Under the pieces are notes generated by a model. The model did no database searches, had not been told where the DNA came from, and worked only from the letters and a program-made list of their open reading frames with translations. DNA of 64,000 nt from JBAZZQ01 sp041658725. Lineage in GTDB: Bacteria; Planctomycetota; Phycisphaerae; JAAYCJ01. The DNA lies in NCBI GenBank assembly GCA_041658725.1, contig JBAZZQ010000009.1:1-64000 (forward strand), in the 5' to 3' direction. A program made the translations under genes and the position numbers. Positions 1-7,926 of this stretch are shown piece by piece. The stretch's first letter is position 1, and each line of letters opens with the position of its first letter.

Positions 1-60
1 CACATCCTCCGTTTGCGGACGGCGGTCAAATCCGGTCGATGGGAAAACTTTTGGTCGCAT
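1..60 (-). CDS. Possible 5' end of a gene running off the left edge
   Basis: An ATG at 60 on the minus strand opens a frame that stays open for 20 codons to the window edge. It begins MRPKVFPSTGF, and a purine-rich GAGGCAAAGG stretch lies just upstream as a plausible ribosome binding site. It would follow tilS on the same strand after about 46 bases. The fragment is too short to assign a family, and it could be chance. Confidence 0.3.
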   Translation of the reverse strand, partial: MRPKVFPSTGFDRRPQTEDV

Positions 61-106
61 TACCTTTGCCTCAAAGATTCTGCATAAGGACTACGTAAAA
101 TGAAAA

Positions 107-1483
107 CTACACCCTTTTTATAGATAAGATATTTCTTGTCCTGTCCATTATTTTTACTCGTTCGTCAATCCGCCAGCCGACGAGCCAGAGGATTCCTCTT
201 TCGTCCGCGAGCACAATGGCGGGGCGGGCGGACCAGCCGGCTTTGACGTCGGTTAGGAAATCGCCGACCTTTTTGCTGCCCGGCGCTCCCAGCGGCCAAA
301 AGCGTTCGCCCTCCCGGGCATGGCGGACCTTCAATTCACCTTCGATTTTGTCCGCGTCGATCCATTCCTGGAATTTATTTTTTGTCCGGCAGAAATCTTT
401 AAAGGCCTGCTCATCAAACTTCCGTAGCACGGTGGAAAAATCAAATCGGTTGAATCTGTAAATCTGGCCGACCTGTAAAATTTTTTCTTCTTCGGATTCT
501 TTAGTTGCTTTGGGCCCGAGAATCAGCCAGCCGTATTCCACCCTTGCCTGTATCCCTTGTGGTAATTCCATTTTTGTCGATAACGTTACCACTTCCCGCA
601 AGTGGCGGGCGGTAATCCGGCTCATTCGGGCTTCCATCGCCAGAAGCATCTGACGAATTGTCTCGCAGGCCAAAATCTCCGGCAGTGTTTTGATTCGCCA
701 CTGCTCGATGCGGATTTCATTTCCATCTTTTTGGCTCGCCGCCAAAATCATTTTTGCCTGCTCCACCAAAATGGTTTCGATCTGACCCGCCTGCCGGCCA
801 AGCTCCAAGAGATGCTCACGAAACGAAGGATTAACCTCTTGGATCACCGGCAGCAGTTTGTGGCGAATCACATTCCGGGTCGTGTATAACAGTTCGTTGG
901 TGTGATCCTTTCGCCAGTCCAGCCCGCAACCGCGCAAAAAATCTTCCAGTTCCGATTTTGAAACCGCCAGTAATGGCCGAATGATGATAATGTTACTGTC
1001 GGGCCGCAATGGACGGCTTAGCGGTATGCCGCGTAACCCATGAAAACTGCTGCCACGGAGCAGGTTGAAAATAATCGTCTCGCATTGATCGTCCCGATGA
1101 TGCGCGAGGGCCAGTTTGTTGGCGCCGAACTGACAGGCCGCCTCTTCAAAAAACTCGTACCGTACCTTCCGAGCCGTTTCTTCGAGCGTTCCGCCCCCTT
1201 TCTCATGAATCGCTTGAATATCTTTTTGTCCGACATAGCAAGGCAAATGAAGTTGCCGGCAGAGATTTTCGACAAATTCCATATCGGTATCACTAGCCTC
1301 GCCGCGAAGCTGGTGATTCAAATGGCAGACGGAAAGCTTAAAATTTAAAGATGTTTTAAGCCGATCCAAAATAACAAGAAGGGCCACAGAATCCGCCCCG
1401 CCGGAGACCCCAGCGAGCACATGGTCTCCAGGTTCAATGATCCGACCGGAAGTAATAAACTCTCGAATTTTCGTTTCCATCAT
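107..1483 (-). CDS. tilS: tRNA(Ile)-lysidine synthase TilS
   Basis: TilS is the cytoplasmic ATP-dependent enzyme that attaches lysine to C34 of the CAU-anticodon isoleucine tRNA, so that it reads AUA codons. The 458-residue protein carries the N-type ATP pyrophosphatase P-loop SGGADS at residues 27-32. It then has the family blocks CHLNHQLRG and LALAHHRDDQCETII, and LLRGSSFHGLRGIP where the substrate-binding motif is expected. The C-terminal TilS domain follows, with RHAREGERFWPLG and KKVGDFLTD. The length is normal for the family. Two ATG codons are adjacent at the start and neither has a strong ribosome binding site. It is separated from pyrD, on the same strand, by a hairpin repeat. The family assignment is firm. 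Confidence 0.94.
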   Translation of the reverse strand: MMETKIREFITSGRIIEPGDHVLAGVSGGADSVALLVILDRLKTSLNFKLSVCHLNHQLRGEASDTDMEFVENLCRQLHLPCYVGQKDIQAIHEKGGGTLEETARKVRYEFFEEAACQFGANKLALAHHRDDQCETIIFNLLRGSSFHGLRGIPLSRPLRPDSNIIIIRPLLAVSKSELEDFLRGCGLDWRKDHTNELLYTTRNVIRHKLLPVIQEVNPSFREHLLELGRQAGQIETILVEQAKMILAASQKDGNEIRIEQWRIKTLPEILACETIRQMLLAMEARMSRITARHLREVVTLSTKMELPQGIQARVEYGWLILGPKATKESEEEKILQVGQIYRFNRFDFSTVLRKFDEQAFKDFCRTKNKFQEWIDADKIEGELKVRHAREGERFWPLGAPGSKKVGDFLTDVKAGWSARPAIVLADERGILWLVGWRIDERVKIMDRTRNILSIKRV

Positions 1484-1503
1484 TTTAGTTCGATACTGAG
1501 AAT

Positions 1504-1582
1504 AACCGCAAAGACCGCAAAGGACGCAAAGTTAAAGATATATAAAAGAATTCCCTTTGCGAACTTTGCGGTCTTTGCGGTT
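1504..1582. repeat. Hairpin repeat, family A (CAAAG/CAGAG words)
   Basis: The left arm is three copies of a roughly 9-base word (ACCGCAAAG-like, 1504-1531). The right arm, 1555-1582, carries the complementary CTTTGCGG words, with an AT-rich centre between them. The transcript could fold into a long imperfect hairpin. It fills the gap between tilS and pyrD. Related copies lie at 49017, 50236 and 54555. Confidence 0.8.
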
Positions 1583-1591
1583 TAAAATTCT

Positions 1592-2644
1592 TTATACCGC
1601 CCGCGGCGATTCAGCCATGCCGATCAGATCGGCCAGGCGATTTACTTTGTGTCTCCGGCAATAATCTTCCAGACCCGCGAGGATTTCCACCGGGGCGTTG
1701 GGATTGACGTACATTACCGTGCCCAGGGCGATGGCGGTGGCTCCGGCCAGGATCAGTTCCAACGCGTCGGGCCAGAACTGGATACCGCCGATCCCGATGA
1801 TTGGAATTCCATTGGCCTTGGCAACTTCGTTATAGACCCGCCAGACGCAATAAACCGCCACCGGCTTAATCGCCGGTCCGCTCAGGCCGCCCACACCGCG
1901 CGGTAAAATCGGGCGGCGAGTTTCCACGTCGATGGCCATTCCGCGAAGGGTGTTGATCAGACTCAAAATGTCCGCCCCGCCCGCTACGGCCGCGCGGGCT
2001 AATTCCGTGATGTCCGTAACATTCGGAGTGAGTTTTACGATCAGTTTGTGTTTTTTGACCACCTTGCGGACTTCGGACACCAGCTTTTCGGCTTGTTTCG
2101 GTTCCACCCCAAATTCGAGTCCACCGCAGGCGACGTTCGGGCAGGAAATGTTTAATTCCAAAGCGGCGATCGACGGTTGAGCGTCCAGTTGCTCTGCCAC
2201 CGCCTTGTATTCTTCGATCGTTTTACCGGCAACGTTCACAAAAATAGGAATTTTCAATCGCGCCGTCTGCGGTAATTTTTCCTTGATGAATTTTTCCAGC
2301 CCCACATTCGCCAAGCCAATGCTGTTGAGCAATCCCGCCCTGGTTTCCACCAATCGCGGCGGGGGATTACCATCCCGCGGCTCGAGCGTGATCGACTTGG
2401 TGGTAAAGGCCCCGAGTTTGGTTAGATCGACATACGGCAGATATTCCAATCCATAGCCGCAAATTCCCGAGGCGGTCAGGATCGGATTTTTCATTTTGAT
2501 CCCGGCCAAATTCACCGACAGATCGATGTTTGGTATTATTGAGCTCACTTTGATGTACGGCACTGAGGAACGAGATTGCTTCGTCGCTGCGCTCCTCGCA
2601 ATGACGGGTTCTGTTACATTTTTTTTTACTTTTTGGCTGCTCAT
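1592..2644 (-). CDS. pyrD: Dihydroorotate dehydrogenase, class 1B catalytic subunit PyrD, with repeat-derived N-terminus
   Basis: The FMN subunit oxidises dihydroorotate to orotate, the fourth step of pyrimidine synthesis. In class 1B it works with PyrK and NAD+. The family body begins near residue 42 with LSVNLAGIKMKNPILTASG. It then shows NISCPNVACGG with the active-site cysteine region, a lysine-rich strand (KLIVKLTPNVTDI), and the phosphate-binding IGIGGIQ. The ATG overlaps the pyrK stop (ATGA), which supports this start and an operon. The odd part is residues 13-28, EPVIARSAATKQSRSS, which are encoded by a palindromic intergenic-type repeat (2564-2614). The protein therefore carries about 35 extra N-terminal residues. 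A GTG at 2548 could instead start a normal-length protein. The function is firm; the mature N-terminus is uncertain. Confidence 0.93.
   Translation of the reverse strand: MSSQKVKKNVTEPVIARSAATKQSRSSVPYIKVSSIIPNIDLSVNLAGIKMKNPILTASGICGYGLEYLPYVDLTKLGAFTTKSITLEPRDGNPPPRLVETRAGLLNSIGLANVGLEKFIKEKLPQTARLKIPIFVNVAGKTIEEYKAVAEQLDAQPSIAALELNISCPNVACGGLEFGVEPKQAEKLVSEVRKVVKKHKLIVKLTPNVTDITELARAAVAGGADILSLINTLRGMAIDVETRRPILPRGVGGLSGPAIKPVAVYCVWRVYNEVAKANGIPIIGIGGIQFWPDALELILAGATAIALGTVMYVNPNAPVEILAGLEDYCRRHKVNRLADLIGMAESPRAV
2564..2614. repeat. Half copy of palindromic repeat family G inside the pyrD 5' coding region
   Basis: The segment containing CGAGATTGCTTCG and CTCGCAATGACG matches the right half of the complete elements at 33908-34039 and 53545-53658. 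It lies in frame within codons 13 to about 28 of pyrD. This is like the way Rickettsia palindromic elements are tolerated in genes. Confidence 0.85.
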
Positions 2645-3648
2645 TCTTTGTCCCAGTATACATCGTTGGCGTCAAACACCGGACCGTCACGGCAGACGAG
2701 TTTATACTCCCAGCCTTTGGCGTTACCAGATTTTATCTTCGTCGCGCATCCTTGGCACGCGCCAATTCCGCAGCCCATCATTTCTTCCAGACTCACCTGA
2801 CATGGCAGATGATGCTCGCCGGCAATAGCGGCGGTCCGGGCCATCATTCGCCACGGTCCGCAGGTATAGATGACACTTTCCTGCTCGCCATCGTTTTTTT
2901 TCAAATATTGTTCCAGAAGTTCCGTCGCGAGGCCCCGATGTCCTTCCGAACCATCGTCGGTCGAAATTTGAATCGTCATTCGCGGATCGGCCAGGTGTTG
3001 AAAAATCGCGGGCAAACCTTTTACATTTTTGATGTTTTTTCCAATCGCGAAATCGGCATGAAGCGGAAGTTTGTCGCTGGTATTGGCTCCGACGAAAAGA
3101 TGGACGGATGAAATTCCTTCACTAAGTAAAAGTAATTGTCTGGATAAAAATAACAGGGGCGGCAATCCCACTCCGCCCGCCACCATCAGGGCACATTTTT
3201 TTTTCTTCGGCAGATAAAAAGAATTTCCACCCAACGGGCCCAGAATCGTCAACGTTTGACCCACATTCAGGTCTGATAATCTTTTACTGCCTGGACCTAA
3301 TATCTTATAAAGAAAAGTGATTGGTGTTTGTTTTCCTGTATTTTCACATAGGCCGACACTATATGGACGGGCCAGAAGCGGCTGGCGGGTCATAAAATCA
3401 TTTGAGGACGATAAATTCTTTATCTGCAAGACACTATGATCATTTTTAGCCTCAACAATCTTGAGTTTTTCCTTGTCCAATTGCTCGGTGAGATCGAACT
3501 TGAAAAATTGACCTGGACGGCATATAACATCTTGACCTATCTGTACTTGTATCAAATAATTTCCCTGAAGGCCATGCCGGCGTAGGGGAAAATTCTCTAC
3601 AATAGTCGCTCGAAACATTTTTTTTTGTATTTTTATTTCTGGCATCAC
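2641..3648 (-). CDS. pyrK: Dihydroorotate dehydrogenase electron transfer subunit PyrK
   Basis: This FAD and [2Fe-2S] subunit passes electrons from dihydroorotate-reduced PyrD to NAD+. The N-terminal part is a ferredoxin-reductase-type FAD domain (RPGQFFKFDL, ARPYSVGLC). It is followed by an NAD domain (MVAGGVGLPPLLFLSRQL). The C-terminal cluster site has the PyrK pattern C-x4-C-x2-C plus a fourth cysteine: C293, C298, C301 and C319. At 335 residues it is longer than the usual 250-280, with extra sequence in the FAD domain. The first codon is GTG at 3648, with an ATG directly after at 3645. It is the promoter-proximal gene of the pyrK-pyrD operon and lies behind an attenuator-like leader. Confidence 0.92.
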   Translation of the reverse strand: MMPEIKIQKKMFRATIVENFPLRRHGLQGNYLIQVQIGQDVICRPGQFFKFDLTEQLDKEKLKIVEAKNDHSVLQIKNLSSSNDFMTRQPLLARPYSVGLCENTGKQTPITFLYKILGPGSKRLSDLNVGQTLTILGPLGGNSFYLPKKKKCALMVAGGVGLPPLLFLSRQLLLLSEGISSVHLFVGANTSDKLPLHADFAIGKNIKNVKGLPAIFQHLADPRMTIQISTDDGSEGHRGLATELLEQYLKKNDGEQESVIYTCGPWRMMARTAAIAGEHHLPCQVSLEEMMGCGIGACQGCATKIKSGNAKGWEYKLVCRDGPVFDANDVYWDKE

Positions 3649-3689
3649 TTTTAATTTATATTAATTGAGTTAAGCTTTTGTTTTATGCC

Positions 3690-3728
3690 AAAAAAACTTC
3701 CGAATCGATGTAGCACCGACTCGGAAGT
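3690..3728 (-). terminator. Intrinsic terminator/attenuator in the pyrK leader
   Basis: Read on the minus strand, ACTTCCGA (3728-3721) pairs perfectly with TCGGAAGT (3703-3696) around a 17-base loop, followed by seven T residues. It sits between the pyrKD promoter (3782-3810) and the pyrK start. A smaller hairpin (GGCTG-TTTT-CAGCC, 3736-3749) comes just before it. This arrangement is typical of transcription attenuation. PyrR is encoded 7 kb away and is a possible regulator, but I see no clear PyrR-binding consensus. Confidence 0.65.
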
Positions 3729-3781
3729 GCGCCACGGCTGAAAACAGCCAATCTTTTGCCTTTTTTTAAACGGACCAAATG

Positions 3782-3810
3782 ACTATAGCCCTCTTTCCTG
3801 GCTTTGTCAA
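3782..3810 (-). promoter_or_regulatory. Sigma70-type promoter for pyrK-pyrD
   Basis: On the minus strand, a perfect TTGACA (3810-3805) is separated by 17 bases from TATAGT (3787-3782). Transcription would start near 3775, giving a leader of about 125 bases that contains the attenuator-like hairpin. Confidence 0.8.
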
Positions 3811-3876
3811 GACCAGTGAATCCACGATTCTAATTCATACACCCTCCCTCACGGTCGCGTCTCTTTTTTCAAATAC

Positions 3877-3906
3877 TCTACAAATTAGGATAAAATGTCA
3901 TATAAT
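3877..3906 (+). promoter_or_regulatory. Probable promoter for the serine acetyltransferase gene
   Basis: A perfect TATAAT lies at 3901-3906, with a weaker TCTACA -35 element 18 bases upstream. The start codon is at 3938, preceded by AGGAG at 3924-3928. Confidence 0.6.
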
Positions 3907-3937
3907 GGGAGTCAATGCAAATTAGGAGTTAAAATTC

Positions 3938-4933
3938 ATGGAAAACTTTTGCCTCTGCCGAACGTGTCCGTTGGAAGGAGACATTCCTTGCCTGGTTCGG
4001 AATCTTGTGGATAGCTACCGGGCGATTCCCTCGACCCATTATATGGACCGCCGATATCTTCCCAGCCGGTCGGAAGCAGTCGAGATCATCAACCTTATGT
4101 TGCCGATCCTTTTTCCGGGATATCATGGCCGGCAGGATTTGACCTTCAACAACGTCACCTTTTACGTAGGAGAGTTGTTGAACGAACTTTCCAGCAAGCT
4201 TTGCTCACAAATCTGGCGATCCATCGCTTATAGCCAGACGTTGCAGGAAAAAATCGTGGACGAACATGAAAGTCAAAAGCTGGCTCAGGAGAAAGTGCTG
4301 ACGTTCATGAATCGCGTTATCGCCCTGCGGGAAATTCTGGCCGGGGATATTCAAGCCGCCTATGACGGCGATCCCGCCGCGATCAATACCGACGAAGTCA
4401 TGCTGGCCTATCCGGGATTGCTCTCCATTGCCATTTTTCGGATCGCCCATGAGTTGTATGAATTGCACGTGCCCCTGATTCCCCGGATCATGACCGAGTA
4501 TGCCCATTCGACTACCGGAATCGATATCCACCCTGGCGCCAAGATCGGCCGCAACTTTTTTATCGATCACGGGACGGGTGTGGTGATTGGAGAAACCACC
4601 GAGATCGGCGATAACGTTAAGATTTACCAGGGTGTTACGCTGGGGGCATTGAGTTTTCCGAAGGACGAGCGAGGCCGGCTGATCCGTGGGACCAAACGGC
4701 ATCCGACGATTGAAAATAACGTGACCATTTACGCCAATGCCACGATTCTGGGAGGCACGACCGTCATCGGGCAAGGATCAATCATCGGTGGAAACGTCTT
4801 TATCACTGCCTCCGTGCCGCCGGGATGCCGAGTGACGCTCAAGGCTCCGGAATTAAAATATCGGAATCATGCCGCCAAGGGCAAAAAGGGCGGGGATAAT
4901 TTTCAAGAGAAGCAGGAAGAAGAAAAATCGTAA
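3938..4933 (+). CDS. cysE: Serine O-acetyltransferase (CysE/EpsC type)
   Basis: This enzyme transfers acetyl from acetyl-CoA to L-serine to make O-acetylserine, the acceptor for sulfide in cysteine synthesis. The 331-residue protein has a long helical N-terminal region, then a left-handed beta-helix of hexapeptide repeats from about residue 190. It contains the active-site block FIDHGTGVVIGETTEIGDN and IYQGVTLGA. The size and N-terminal helices match the longer EpsC-like branch. The C-terminus is a charged lysine/glutamate tail. An AGGAG site lies 9 bases before the ATG. The stop codon probably overlaps the start of miaB, so the two genes are likely co-transcribed. Confidence 0.9.
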   Translation: MENFCLCRTCPLEGDIPCLVRNLVDSYRAIPSTHYMDRRYLPSRSEAVEIINLMLPILFPGYHGRQDLTFNNVTFYVGELLNELSSKLCSQIWRSIAYSQTLQEKIVDEHESQKLAQEKVLTFMNRVIALREILAGDIQAAYDGDPAAINTDEVMLAYPGLLSIAIFRIAHELYELHVPLIPRIMTEYAHSTTGIDIHPGAKIGRNFFIDHGTGVVIGETTEIGDNVKIYQGVTLGALSFPKDERGRLIRGTKRHPTIENNVTIYANATILGGTTVIGQGSIIGGNVFITASVPPGCRVTLKAPELKYRNHAAKGKKGGDNFQEKQEEEKS

Positions 4934-6333
4934 AGCTATTTTACATTGAAACATTAGGCTGCCAGATGAACAAGCTGGACAGCGAACTGGTGGCGGGATT
5001 ATTGGCCAAATCTGATTATCAACCCACGAGCGACCCAGCCGAGGCCCAGGTGGCTATATTAAATACCTGCTCCGTTCGGGATCATGCCGAGCAAAAAGCC
5101 CTGAGTCGATTGGGGCATTTTGACCATTTACGCCGGACCAGCGGGAAGCCTGAAATTATCGCGATCATGGGTTGTTTCGCCCAGCGGTCGCCGGAATATA
5201 TTCTCCAGCGCGTTCCCTTTGTCGATGTGCTTTGCGGACCGAGTCAGATTCATCAATTGCCCGAACTAATTACGACGACCAGGCGGGATCGTGAAAAATC
5301 CAAAAAGATTCATACGAAACGGGCGGTGACGGATTTTCGCCAGATTCGAAGCGGAAAAGCGTCTCCCGCGGATGATTTGGAAAACCTGGACCTTTGCCGG
5401 CCTGTGGAAGAAACGCAATTTCAGCGGTTCGTGCGGGTTCAACGAGGTTGCGACAAATTTTGTTCCTACTGTGTGGTTCCGTTTGTTCGCGGACCGGAAT
5501 CCTCTCGACCCGTAGACCATATTCTCGAAGAGGTTCGCCGGATCGATCAGACGGGATGTAAAGAAATCACTCTGATCGGACAAACGATCAGTTCCTACCG
5601 TTTTGTGTCCGACGGCCAGACGGTGGATTTGCCGGAACTGCTCTATCGGGTCCATCAAGCTTGTTCCATTCCCCGAATTCGTTTTATCACCTCCTACCCC
5701 GCTGATTTTTCCCTCAATATTTTCAAGGCCATAGCGGAACTTCGGAGAATCTGTCCGTATCTGCACCTGCCGGCTCAGCACGGGTCGAACCGCGTGTTGC
5801 AGTTGATGAACCGCAAGTACGCGGTGGAAACCTACCTGGAAATTCTTGAGCAGGGACGAAGGATCGTTCCTGGTTTAAGCGTGGCGGGAGATTTTATCGT
5901 CGGATTTCCCACGGAAACCGATCAGGATCACAACCATTCGATTACCCTGCTGGAAAATGTGCGATACAAAAATTGTTTCATTTTTAAATATTCCGTTCGC
6001 CCGGGAACCTTGGCGGAAAAACGATTTACCGACGACGTTTCCGATGAGATAAAATCCCGCCGGCACCGCCAAATGCTCGAAGTCCAGGACCGGATTTCAC
6101 GGGAAGATAATCAATCGCTGGTCGGAAAAACCGTCGATGTCCTGGTGGAGGGGATATCCAAAAAGAATCGGTCGAATCAGGAAAACGTAAAGCAACTGGT
6201 CGGACGGACGGTGGAAGATAAAATCGTCATTTTCGAGGGTCCTGAAACATTAAAAGGCGAAATAGAACGGGTGAAAATCACCGCCGTCTCCTCGTTGACC
6301 TTATTCGCAGAACGATGCAATGGCAGAAACTAG
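4927..6333 (+). CDS. miaB: tRNA methylthiotransferase MiaB with apparent non-AUG (AUC) start
   Basis: MiaB is a radical-SAM enzyme that adds a methylthio group to i6A37 in tRNAs. It has an N-terminal UPF0004 domain (GCQMN, NTCSVRDHAE, IAIMGCFAQR), the radical-SAM cluster motif CDKFCSYC, and a C-terminal TRAM domain. The first in-frame ATG (4966) lies after the essential first cluster cysteine, encoded at 4960-4962. In-frame codons from the upstream stop (4897) to that cysteine include no ATG, GTG, TTG or CTG. I therefore place the start at ATC 4927, which follows AGGAAGAAGA and gives the family-like opening VKLFYIETLGCQMN. An ATT at 4945 or a sequencing error (ATG to ATC) are alternatives. 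The family assignment is firm; the start is not. Confidence 0.88.
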   Translation: MVKLFYIETLGCQMNKLDSELVAGLLAKSDYQPTSDPAEAQVAILNTCSVRDHAEQKALSRLGHFDHLRRTSGKPEIIAIMGCFAQRSPEYILQRVPFVDVLCGPSQIHQLPELITTTRRDREKSKKIHTKRAVTDFRQIRSGKASPADDLENLDLCRPVEETQFQRFVRVQRGCDKFCSYCVVPFVRGPESSRPVDHILEEVRRIDQTGCKEITLIGQTISSYRFVSDGQTVDLPELLYRVHQACSIPRIRFITSYPADFSLNIFKAIAELRRICPYLHLPAQHGSNRVLQLMNRKYAVETYLEILEQGRRIVPGLSVAGDFIVGFPTETDQDHNHSITLLENVRYKNCFIFKYSVRPGTLAEKRFTDDVSDEIKSRRHRQMLEVQDRISREDNQSLVGKTVDVLVEGISKKNRSNQENVKQLVGRTVEDKIVIFEGPETLKGEIERVKITAVSSLTLFAERCNGRN

Positions 6334-7706
6334 TTATGCACGGCGGCGTTGCTGACCGCTTGTGTCGTCGCACCGATGGGTTGGGTGGGTGGTATTTTTT
6401 TGGCCGAGACTTCACGGCGAAGGGCTTCCAGGGCGGCGGACAATTGACGATCTATGGTGAGCGGTTTGGGTTGGGGAATTTTTGCCGCCAGGGTACTGGC
6501 CGCGGTGGTGGTGAGCTTGCCCCAAAGCACGTCGGCCTGGCGCCGCGTTTCTTCAATTTTCATCTGCTCACGGATTGTCAGAGGAATCGCCACGTCGGGA
6601 TCGACCCCCCAGACCTTGGCGTCGGGGCGTCGGTGAATATTTCGCCCGTTGGGTAGATAATAATAGGCGGTGGTGATTTTAATTTCCCCCAAATCCTTTC
6701 CCAGCGAAATCAAACTTTGAACGCTCCCCTTGCCGTAGGTTCGGACCCCGATGATCTTGGCTCGATGATGATCTTTCAGGGCGCCTGCGACAATTTCCGC
6801 GGCGCTGGCGGTATATTCATTGACCAGAACGACCATAGGAAGGGGCTTATAGACATTCTCGCCCCCCGCCTTCCACACCGATTCCTGTTGATAGCGTCCT
6901 TTCGTGGACACGATGACTCCGCTGCTGAGGAATCGGCTGGCGACTTCGACCCCACTTTCCAGAAGTCCACCCGGATCGGTTCGCAGGTCCAGAACGAGGG
7001 CTTGCACGTCCTGCCCTAAAAGCTCGCGGTAGGCCTGGTCAAGCTCGTCGGTGGTGTGGGTCAGAAAACTGGTAATCCGAACATATCCAATCCGAGCTTT
7101 CGGATCGATCAGGTAATCCCAGGTTCCGCTGGGTTTGCGGACGAATCCTTTTACGCTGTAAACATGAACAGATTCGCGAGTCAGAGTAATCACTTCGAGC
7201 TTTCCGGTAATTTCATGCCGGACTTCCACCGTTACTTTGGTGTCCACCGGTCCGGAAAGCCTTTTCGCCGCCTCCTCCATCGTCATATTTTTCGTGGAGA
7301 CCCCTTCGATCCTGAGAATCTGATCGCCCGCCATAATTCCGGCCTTAAACGCCGGAGAATCTTCGAGCGGACTGAGCACGGTCAGGAACCCCGGACGATC
7401 ATCGAGAAAAATCCCGATCCCCTGGATCGTTCCGCTCGTCTGCTGATCGAAACTCATCACCTGATCGGGCGGGATATATTTACTGTACGGATCGAGCTGC
7501 TGGACCATTCCACCAATGGCTCCGCGCATCAAATTTTCATCGCCCACCGAATCCACGTAACTGCGGTGAATCTGGGCGCGAATTTCCGCCAGGGGGCCAA
7601 AGACCTTGTAAAAATCCCGCTGCTGTTGAACCGTGTCCGGCCATTTCCAAAAAAGCAGAAGCAACAGAACGACCGCTAAAATCCATACTAAATTACGTTT
7701 GGGCAT
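6330..7706 (-). CDS. Carboxyl-terminal processing protease, S41 family (CtpA/Prc-like)
   Basis: This is a periplasmic serine protease that cleaves C-terminal regions of envelope proteins. Residues 7-21 form one membrane segment that anchors or exports the protein. A PDZ domain covers about residues 95-175 (GIGIFLDD, AGDQILRIEGV). The S41 catalytic domain follows, with the Ser301/Lys326 dyad in NEYTASAAEI and YGKGSVQ. Gly-rich LDLRTDPGGLL is also typical. The 458-residue length is normal. The gene converges on miaB and their ends overlap by 4 bases. Its natural substrate cannot be told from the sequence. Confidence 0.9.
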   Translation of the reverse strand: MPKRNLVWILAVVLLLLLFWKWPDTVQQQRDFYKVFGPLAEIRAQIHRSYVDSVGDENLMRGAIGGMVQQLDPYSKYIPPDQVMSFDQQTSGTIQGIGIFLDDRPGFLTVLSPLEDSPAFKAGIMAGDQILRIEGVSTKNMTMEEAAKRLSGPVDTKVTVEVRHEITGKLEVITLTRESVHVYSVKGFVRKPSGTWDYLIDPKARIGYVRITSFLTHTTDELDQAYRELLGQDVQALVLDLRTDPGGLLESGVEVASRFLSSGVIVSTKGRYQQESVWKAGGENVYKPLPMVVLVNEYTASAAEIVAGALKDHHRAKIIGVRTYGKGSVQSLISLGKDLGEIKITTAYYYLPNGRNIHRRPDAKVWGVDPDVAIPLTIREQMKIEETRRQADVLWGKLTTTAASTLAAKIPQPKPLTIDRQLSAALEALRREVSAKKIPPTQPIGATTQAVSNAAVHN

Positions 7707-7742
7707 AAATTCATTTACCTATTTTTTTCGTAAGTGGCCTAT

Positions 7743-7823
7743 TGGGGGTGGCATGGGCAATTCCGATTGCCCGTGTCCTTGTCATAATGAGGACACGCGC
7801 AAGAAGACTTGCCCATACCACCC
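7743..7823. repeat. Hairpin repeat, family H
   Basis: GGTGGCATGGGCAA (7747-7760) pairs with TTGCCCATACCACC (7809-7822) with one mismatch. Inside, CGTGTCCT pairs with AGGACACG. The right half, with GCAAGAAGACTTGCCCAT, recurs at 43239-43273 and in diverged form at 36308-36368. It occupies the gap between the S41 protease and PHP genes. Confidence 0.8.
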
Positions 7824-7926
7824 ATAACCGAACCCTTGCTTTTTTCTTATTCTAAAATTGACTTTTTATCGACATACTATTGTAATCATAAGCAGGTGAA
7901 CGTAAAAGGATATTTGAAATTGCACA

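Noticed and set aside
3700..3730. GAGTCGGTGC in the pyrK leader, similar to the end of a tracrRNA
   Set aside because: The match is about ten bases only. No Cas9 or CRISPR is present, and the context is a pyrimidine operon leader.
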